DNA from: an uncultured Paracoccaceae bacterium
Lineage (GTDB): Bacteria; Pseudomonadota; Alphaproteobacteria; Rhodobacterales; Rhodobacteraceae
Direction: 5' to 3'
Assembly (NCBI GenBank): GCA_937927675.1
Contig: CALBSG010000171.1
Span: 1-9,253 of the forward strand
Length of the DNA: 9,253 nucleotides
Part shown: positions 5,366-9,253 of the stretch, in pieces
How the letters are laid out: each line of letters starts with the position of its first letter
Position numbering within the stretch: position 1 is the first letter of the stretch
Program-made: the position numbers and the translations under genes
The notes under the pieces: generated by a model
Told to the model about the DNA's origin: nothing
The model's input: the letters and a program-made list of their open reading frames with translations, nothing else
Database searches by the model: none

Positions 5366-6289
5366 TTAGGCTTCGGCCAAAATCTCGCGTGCGCGGGCGC
5401 AGTCCGCGGCCATCTGGTCCAAAAGACCCTGAAGACCGTCAAACTTCATCTCGGGGCGCAGATATTCGACCAAGGCGACCGACAGATGATGGCCGTAAAG
5501 ATCGCCCTTGAAGTCGAACAGGAAGGTTTCAAGGTTCGGGATCGCTCCGCCAAAATGCGGACGCACCCCCAGCGAGGCGGCGCCATGGTAGCTGCCCGCC
5601 TGCGGGCCGGTTAGCACATCAACCTTGACGGCATAGACGCCAAAGCGCGGCAGGTGCAGACCCTGTACGCCCATGTTCGCCGTCGGGAAATTCAATTCGC
5701 GGCCACGCTTTTCGCCGTGAATCACCTCGCCTTCGATCCGGTGCCAATGGCCCAGCATCGCGGCAGCCTCACGCGGGGTGCCGACGGCCAGCGCCTGCCG
5801 GATCGCGGTCGAGGAAATCTCGCGGTCACCGTGCTGGATCAGGTCGGACACCGTGACGGCAAAGCCGAGTTCGCGGCCCATGGCCTGAAGATCGGCGACC
5901 TTGCCCTTGCGACCGGCACCAAAGCAGAAATCGGCCCCGACGACGACACGGGAAACCCCCAAGCCCTTGGCCAGCACCTCGCGGGCAAAGTCCTCGGGCG
6001 AGAGAGAGGCCATCGCCTGATCGAAGGGCAATTCAAACAGCGTCTCGACGCCCAGTTTTGCAAGACGGTTCGCCCGCGCCTCTGCATTCATGAGCCGGAA
6101 GGGCGGGGCAGAGGGGGAAAAGAATTCGCGTGGATGGGGTTCGAAGGTGATGATGCCCAACGGGGCGGGGCCGCGGGCAAGGTCGATCACCGCCTGATGG
6201 CCCAGATGCACGCCGTCGAAATTTCCCATGGCGACAGAGGCGCCACGGGCGCCTGCCGGAATGTCAGCCCAAGTCTTGATGATCTGCAT
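5366..6289 (-). CDS. ribF: Bifunctional riboflavin kinase / FAD synthetase
   Basis: The 307-residue product phosphorylates riboflavin to FMN and adenylylates FMN to FAD with release of pyrophosphate, in the cytoplasm. The N-terminal FAD synthetase domain (about 1-165) is a nucleotidyltransferase fold with MGNFDGVHLGHQ (21-32), ITFEPHPREFF (47-57), VVVGADFCFGAGRKG (115-129) and ISSTAIRQAL (158-167). The C-terminal riboflavin kinase domain (about 180-305) has GRELNFPTAN (196-205), GVYAV (217-221), GAASLGVRP (236-244) and NLETFLFDF (252-260), where Glu254 is the expected catalytic base. Both domains look intact and the length is normal. GGGG four bases before the ATG is the ribosome-binding site and lies within a possible regulatory hairpin. 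maoC ends 36 bases upstream. The symbol ribF is the standard name. Confidence 0.97.
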   Translation of the reverse strand: MQIIKTWADIPAGARGASVAMGNFDGVHLGHQAVIDLARGPAPLGIITFEPHPREFFSPSAPPFRLMNAEARANRLAKLGVETLFELPFDQAMASLSPEDFAREVLAKGLGVSRVVVGADFCFGAGRKGKVADLQAMGRELGFAVTVSDLIQHGDREISSTAIRQALAVGTPREAAAMLGHWHRIEGEVIHGEKRGRELNFPTANMGVQGLHLPRFGVYAVKVDVLTGPQAGSYHGAASLGVRPHFGGAIPNLETFLFDFKGDLYGHHLSVALVEYLRPEMKFDGLQGLLDQMAADCARAREILAEA

Positions 6290-6293
6290 CTTG

Positions 6294-6319
6294 CCCCGTG
6301 GAGACGGGCCGCCCCGTCT
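6294..6319 (-). promoter_or_regulatory. Alternative hairpins over the ribF ribosome-binding site
   Basis: On the minus strand AGACGGG (6319-6313) pairs perfectly with CCCGTCT (6308-6302) around a four-base loop. The first five bases of that 3' arm, CCCGT (6308-6304), can instead pair with ACGGG (6299-6295) around CTCC. The second hairpin would cover the GGGG (6297-6294) used as ribF ribosome-binding site; the two cannot form together. Sequence shows the pairing; a regulatory role is inference. No resemblance to the much longer FMN riboswitch was seen. Confidence 0.4.
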
Positions 6320-6325
6320 TGCGCT

Positions 6326-6769
6326 TCAGTCGAACTTGCGGCTGGGCGCCAGAACCAGCGCCTCACCTTTCAGAACAACCGTATTGCCCACCGCGCAATG
6401 GGTTTCAAGGGTCACGCGGCGGCGGGAATGGTCAATCGCCGTCACTTTGACCACCGCCTCCACCATGTCGCCGGGCCGCACGGGGGCCATGAATTTCAGC
6501 GATTGGCCCAGATAGACGGTGCCATGGCCGGGAAGCTGTTCGCCGATGACGGCTGAAATCAGCCCGGCGGTCAGCATGCCATGGGCGATACGGCCCTGAA
6601 AAATGGTGTCTTGGGCATAGGCGTCATCCAGATGCACCGGATTGCGGTCGGTCGAAACCTCAGCAAAGAGTTCAATATCCCGGTCCGTCACAACCTTGCG
6701 CAGGTTGCGCGTCATGCCGATTTCGAGGTCTTCGATGCAGATCGTGCCGCGGGGCATATTGTCCAGCAT
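6326..6769 (-). CDS. MaoC-type (hotdog-fold) dehydratase
   Basis: The 147-residue product has the single hotdog domain of MaoC/(R)-specific enoyl-CoA hydratases (PF01575), which hydrate trans-2-enoyl-CoA to (R)-3-hydroxyacyl-CoA. The hydratase signature is present: Asp41 and His46 in STDRNPVHLDD (D-x4-H), then FQGRIAHGML (57-66). GTVYLGQSLKF (83-93) and PVRPGD (96-101) are typical of the second half of the hotdog. The length matches stand-alone enzymes of the PhaJ type. The substrate is unknown, and no fatty-acid or PHA genes are adjacent. Several in-frame ATGs exist. The one at 6769 was chosen because family similarity (LEIGM onward) begins shortly after it and GGGA lies about eight bases upstream; 6787 and 6757 are alternatives. 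ribF follows after 36 bases, which suggests cotranscription. Confidence 0.9.
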   Translation of the reverse strand: MLDNMPRGTICIEDLEIGMTRNLRKVVTDRDIELFAEVSTDRNPVHLDDAYAQDTIFQGRIAHGMLTAGLISAVIGEQLPGHGTVYLGQSLKFMAPVRPGDMVEAVVKVTAIDHSRRRVTLETHCAVGNTVVLKGEALVLAPSRKFD

Positions 6770-6821
6770 GGGGTGATTCCCGTTCATGATGGTATCAGCA
6801 TAGCCCATGCTGCATCGCAGA

Positions 6822-6850
6822 ACAATATCGTCGCGCATTTTTAGTTCCAA
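6822..6850 (-). promoter_or_regulatory. Possible promoter upstream of maoC-ribF-ycgN-aldolase
   Basis: On the minus strand TTGGAA (6850-6845, four of six) and TATTGT (6827-6822, four of six) are 17 bases apart, in a locally AT-rich stretch between the HAD stop and the maoC start. It would let the downstream genes be expressed independently of the HAD gene, with a leader of about 45 bases. Weak individual elements. Confidence 0.35.
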
Positions 6851-6886
6851 AAGCAAACTTAATGCGCAATTTTCTTGCTGTGATGT

Positions 6887-7744
6887 TTATCCCAGATGCC
6901 CCATGGCATAGGTCGGAAAGATCTGCTGCCGCGCGATCCACCCCTCCAGAAGCGCCTTGTCAGGCCGGGCGCTATCGGGGCCAAAGGAGGCCGCCGCGAT
7001 GCCGCCGGTGATGAACAAGGTGTCCAAGCCCTCGGTCATGCCGCCTTTGATATCGGTGCCGATGCCATCGCCGACGCACAGGATGCGCGGATCGTCCAGC
7101 CCAAGCTGACGGCGGGCCAGATCGTAGATCGGCGGATGCGGCTTGCCGTAATAGAACACGGTCCCGCCCATCGCCTCGTAATCCTCGGCCAGCGCGCCCG
7201 CGCAGTACAGCCGCTTGTCGCCCATATCGACGATGATGTCGGGGTTGGCGCACAGCATCGGCAGGCCACGGGTTTTGCCCAGCAAAAGCTGCGCGCGGTA
7301 GTCTTCCGGGGTTTCGGTCAGATCGTCCTGAAGCCCGGTGCAAACGATGCCTTCGGCATCCAGCATACCGACCCGTTCCGGGGCCACGGCGCCGGGCGGC
7401 AGGATGGTGAAGAAATCCTCATCCTTCTCGGCGCCAATGTGGAAAATCTTGCGCCCAACCGCGCCTTCCAGCATCGCGGTCTGCGTTGCATCGCCCGACG
7501 ATACCACCACATCCCATGCCTCGCGTGGCACCCCCATGCGGTCCAGCTGCGCGATCACGGTGGCATTGGGGCGCGGCGCATTGGTCACCAAGGCCACTTT
7601 GCCGCCCCCGGCGCGAAAGCCCTTCAACGCGGCGACCGCATCGGGGAAGGGGGTCTTACCGTTGTGCAGGCAGCCCCAAAGATCGCAGAACAGGGCGTCA
7701 TACTGGCCGGCAATGTCGGCGAGGGAAGTGATGATCCGGGTCAT
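6887..7744 (-). CDS. TIGR01459-type HAD-superfamily protein (HAD-IIA)
   Basis: The 285-residue product is a class IIA haloacid-dehalogenase-like protein, the group that includes NagD and phosphoglycolate/4-nitrophenyl phosphatases. Motif I is DLWGCLHNG (21-29), with nucleophile Asp21 but Trp23 in place of the second Asp. Motif II is LVTNAPRP (52-59, Thr54). A C2-type cap spans about 75-195. Motif III is GKPHPPIYDLA (200-210, Lys201), and motif IV is VGDGIGTDIKG (224-234, Asp226 and Asp231). A Trp in motif I is, as I recall, typical of the TIGR01459 subfamily; its substrate is unknown. No signal peptide is seen. The ATG at 7744 was chosen over an in-frame upstream start because GGAG lies six bases before it (7751-7754) and homology starts there. 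The gene heads the series leading to maoC and ribF, 117 bases before maoC, and is divergent from the rhodanese gene. Confidence 0.9.
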   Translation of the reverse strand: MTRIITSLADIAGQYDALFCDLWGCLHNGKTPFPDAVAALKGFRAGGGKVALVTNAPRPNATVIAQLDRMGVPREAWDVVVSSGDATQTAMLEGAVGRKIFHIGAEKDEDFFTILPPGAVAPERVGMLDAEGIVCTGLQDDLTETPEDYRAQLLLGKTRGLPMLCANPDIIVDMGDKRLYCAGALAEDYEAMGGTVFYYGKPHPPIYDLARRQLGLDDPRILCVGDGIGTDIKGGMTEGLDTLFITGGIAAASFGPDSARPDKALLEGWIARQQIFPTYAMGHLG

Positions 7745-7803
7745 GCGGGTCTCCGATGTTTTGCCGCTTGTGCCATGGCTGGGGGGCAGCTGCAAATGCT
7801 GCA

Positions 7804-7832
7804 TTGCGAGGGGCATGCGCGTTAGATATTAA
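7804..7832 (+). promoter_or_regulatory. Probable promoter of the secreted rhodanese gene
   Basis: TTGCGA (7804-7809, four of six) and TATTAA (7827-7832, four of six) are separated by 17 bases, predicting a start near 7839 and a 20-base leader. A second possible -10, TATGAT (7841-7846, five of six), lacks a good -35 and lies almost on the ribosome-binding site GAGGTG (7848-7853). The region is markedly AT-rich for this genome. Confidence 0.45.
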
Positions 7833-7843
7833 TTGTGGAATAT
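7826..7843. repeat. Short perfect inverted repeat in the rhodanese promoter (operator candidate)
   Basis: ATATT (7826-7830) and AATAT (7839-7843) form a perfect 5-base inverted repeat with an 8-base spacer. It overlaps the predicted -10 and transcription start of the rhodanese gene, a position where a bound repressor would block initiation. Arms and spacing are compatible with a dimeric winged-helix repressor, but no regulator gene is nearby. Confidence 0.45.
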
Positions 7844-7858
7844 GATTGAGGTGCTGCC

Positions 7859-8251
7859 ATGATAACCCGTCGCGCGATCGTCGTCGCCCTTGCCCTGCTC
7901 CCCTTTTCTGGGATGGCGCGGGCCGAGGGTTTTGAAGTCAAGCCGCTTGCGGTCAGCGAGATGCAAGCCGAAGGCGGCGTCATCGTGGACATTCGCACGC
8001 CCGAGGAATGGGCGGAGACTGGGGTGATCGACGGGGCAAGGCTTGTGACCTTCACGGGCGCGCAAAGCTTTATCGCGGCGGTCGGCCCTGATCTGGCGGA
8101 TGGGCGTGATTTAATCCTGATCTGCCGCTCAGGCCGCCGTTCTGCCGCCGCAGCCGAGGCGCTGCAAACCATGATCCCGAACCGGATCATTTCAGTCGAG
8201 GGTGGCATGGGCCGGATCATTGATGAGGGCTATCAGACGATTACCCCCTGA
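7859..8251 (+). CDS. Secreted single-domain rhodanese-like protein
   Basis: The 130-residue precursor has a clear Sec signal peptide: MITRR, a hydrophobic core about residues 7-17, and a likely cleavage after ARA (residue 22), giving a periplasmic protein of about 108 residues. The mature part is one rhodanese domain (PF00581): VIVDIRTPEEWAETGVIDGA (41-60), DLILICRSGRRS (84-95) with active-site Cys89 in a CRSGRR loop, and VEGGMGRIIDEGY (113-125) as the closing segment. Such proteins carry a persulphide on the Cys and transfer sulphur; the physiological donor and acceptor are unknown here. The ATG at 7859 has GAGGTG five bases upstream. The gene is monocistronic, between its own promoter and a terminator, and divergent from the HAD gene. 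There are no sulphur-oxidation genes in view. Confidence 0.9.
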   Translation: MITRRAIVVALALLPFSGMARAEGFEVKPLAVSEMQAEGGVIVDIRTPEEWAETGVIDGARLVTFTGAQSFIAAVGPDLADGRDLILICRSGRRSAAAAEALQTMIPNRIISVEGGMGRIIDEGYQTITP

Positions 8252-8257
8252 ACGACA

Positions 8258-8282
8258 AAGGCCGGGCAAAGCGCCCGGCCTT
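8258..8282. terminator. Bidirectional terminator between rhodanese gene and ppaC
   Basis: A perfect 10-bp stem, AAGGCCGGGC (8258-8267) with GCCCGGCCTT (8273-8282), closes an AAAGC loop. It lies seven bases after the rhodanese stop and 24 bases beyond the ppaC stop on the other strand. T-containing tails follow on both sides (TT then GTTTT on plus, TTTG on minus), so it can serve both convergent genes. Confidence 0.85.
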
Positions 8283-8306
8283 CGAGTTTTGGTCGCACAG
8301 GCGCGA

Positions 8307-9227
8307 TTACAGCTTGAGCGCCGGGATGATCTGCTTTTTGCGGCTCATCAGGCCGGGGATCACCACGGTATCGCCGGTGACCGTCACCCCGAACGAGGCT
8401 TCGGCCATCTGTTTCACCAGATCGTTCGGCACCAGCAGCGTGGCTTCTTCTTTCAGAATGTCGATGACGAACAAAAGAACCTGGTCGGCCCCGTCTTCTT
8501 TGGCCACACCCACCATCGAATCCATCAGGCTTGCCTTGCGGTCCAAGACAACGGCCGGGGCGGTGGTTTCCAGAACCGACACGCGCAACTCCTTGCCCGC
8601 GACGTTATATTCCTTGCTGTCCATGCGCAGCAGTTCCGCGTCCGAGAACGACGACACGTCGGATTTGGCGGCAAACATCTGCGCGGCGAACTCGGCAATG
8701 TTCACGCCCAGATCGGCGGCCAGTTTTTCGGCCACAGCGCGGTCATGCGGCGTGGTGGTGGGCGAGCGGAATTCCAGCGTGTCGGACAGGATGCAGGTCA
8801 GCATCGCGCCTTTGATCGCCTTCGGTGCTTTCGCCACATCGGCGCCCATCAGGTCATGCATGATGGTGGCGGTGCAGGCCAGCGGGCGAATGGTGATGTC
8901 GATCGGGTTTTTCGTCTTGATCCCGCCGACCAGCATGTGGTGGTCGATGATCGCCTGAATTTTGGCGTCATTGATCGAGGGCGGCAGTTCGGCGGGGTTG
9001 TTGGTGTCAACGATCACCACTTTGTCGTCTGCCGTGACATCGGCGATGATCGCGGGCTTTTCAAAGCCCCAATGCTTCAGCATGAAGGCGGCTTCGGTGT
9101 TCGGTTCGCCCAAAAGCACGGCCTTGGCGGGGGTGTTCTTCACTTCGGACAAATACCAAGCCCAGACCAGCGGCGAGCCGGTGGAGTCGGTGTCGGGGGA
9201 TTTGTGGCCGAAAACGAGCGTGGTCAT
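8307..9227 (-). CDS. ppaC: Manganese-dependent (family II) inorganic pyrophosphatase
   Basis: The 306-residue product hydrolyses pyrophosphate to two phosphates in the cytoplasm, pulling biosynthetic reactions forward. It is a DHH-superfamily, two-domain family II enzyme, unrelated to the common hexameric family I Ppa. Metal ligands are visible: GHKSPDTDS gives His8, Asp12 and Asp14; VIVDTNN gives Asp74; the DHH motif is at 95-97 (IIDHHMLVGG); and Asp149 lies in ILSDTLEF. The C-terminal DHHA2 domain (about 195-306) ends with the substrate-binding signature SRKKQIIP (295-302). There is no regulatory CBS insert, and the length is that of the basic form. The ATG at 9227 was chosen over the in-frame TTG two codons upstream (9233) because the family starts at this Met; the ribosome-binding site (AGG about eight bases upstream) is weak. 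Only 26 bases of upstream sequence are in the window, so its promoter is not seen. Confidence 0.97.
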   Translation of the reverse strand: MTTLVFGHKSPDTDSTGSPLVWAWYLSEVKNTPAKAVLLGEPNTEAAFMLKHWGFEKPAIIADVTADDKVVIVDTNNPAELPPSINDAKIQAIIDHHMLVGGIKTKNPIDITIRPLACTATIMHDLMGADVAKAPKAIKGAMLTCILSDTLEFRSPTTTPHDRAVAEKLAADLGVNIAEFAAQMFAAKSDVSSFSDAELLRMDSKEYNVAGKELRVSVLETTAPAVVLDRKASLMDSMVGVAKEDGADQVLLFVIDILKEEATLLVPNDLVKQMAEASFGVTVTGDTVVIPGLMSRKKQIIPALKL

Positions 9228-9253
9228 AAGCAAACCTGTGTTTGGGATTTGGC

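Noticed and set aside
4161..5369. Long open frame (402 codons) on the plus strand, antisense to the aldolase and ycgN-type genes
   Set aside because: Both minus-strand genes show complete family motifs. The antisense product is low in recognisable structure and has no plausible ribosome-binding site.
6290..6325. FMN riboswitch upstream of ribF
   Set aside because: The gap is only 36 bases, far too short for the RFN element of about 120-150 bases, and none of its conserved segments is seen.
5654..6556. Open frame of 300 codons on the plus strand, antisense to ribF and maoC
   Set aside because: Both opposite genes are certain, and the frame has no family resemblance; it is a codon-bias shadow.
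7786..7802. GCAGC / GCTGC inverted repeat in the HAD-rhodanese gap as a second operator
   Set aside because: Five-base GC-rich arms with a seven-base loop are common in such DNA, and the position fits neither predicted promoter well.
6896..7825. Open frame of 309 codons on the plus strand, antisense to the HAD gene
   Set aside because: The opposite frame carries HAD motifs I-IV in order; this frame is its mirror and shows nothing of its own.

Overview
The window is an ordinary-looking, high-GC, densely packed chromosomal segment. It most resembles a Rhodobacteraceae/Paracoccaceae-type alphaproteobacterium (Rhodobacter-Gemmobacter-like). This rests on the end of an atpD-atpC operon, a 339-residue Prs, proteobacterial-type small H-type lectin, a 150-residue YcgN-type cysteine-cluster protein, a TIGR01459-type HAD protein and a manganese-dependent (family II) pyrophosphatase. 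The taxonomic call is inference from protein style, not from a marker gene. No mobile element, CRISPR array, tRNA or rRNA was seen, and no gene appears broken.

Layout. Positions 1-844 (+) hold the 3' end of the F1Fo ATP synthase operon: the C-terminal third of atpD, complete atpC and a strong intrinsic terminator. Positions 851-1257 (+) hold a separately promoted gene for a small cytoplasmic H-type lectin-domain protein. It converges, through a hairpin, on prs (-, 1300-2319), which makes PRPP. Divergent from prs is a two-gene unit (+, 2412-3815) encoding a DsbA-like/HCCA-isomerase-family protein and an alpha/beta hydrolase, joined by a TGA-ATG junction. That unit converges within 9 bp on a minus-strand series.

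The minus-strand series, in transcription order, is: HAD-family protein (7744-6887), MaoC-type hydratase (6769-6326), ribF (6289-5366), ycgN-type protein (5315-4863) and low-specificity threonine aldolase (4862-3825). The last two are again joined by TGA-ATG. A possible internal promoter lies before maoC, and a compact pair of mutually exclusive hairpins lies over the ribF ribosome-binding site.

Divergent from the HAD gene is a secreted rhodanese-domain protein (+, 7859-8251) whose AT-rich promoter carries a perfect short inverted repeat. A bidirectional terminator separates it from ppaC (-, 9227-8307), the family II inorganic pyrophosphatase.

Functionally the window is mostly housekeeping: ATP synthesis, PRPP synthesis, FMN/FAD synthesis and pyrophosphate removal. 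PRPP- and FAD-consuming metabolism both release pyrophosphate, but there is no sign that these genes are co-regulated. I found no convincing novel system. The points most worth a second look are the HAD protein with a Trp in place of the second catalytic Asp, linked to ribF; the alpha/beta hydrolase with no Asp at the usual acid position; the ribF leader; and the operator-like repeats in two divergent intergenic regions.
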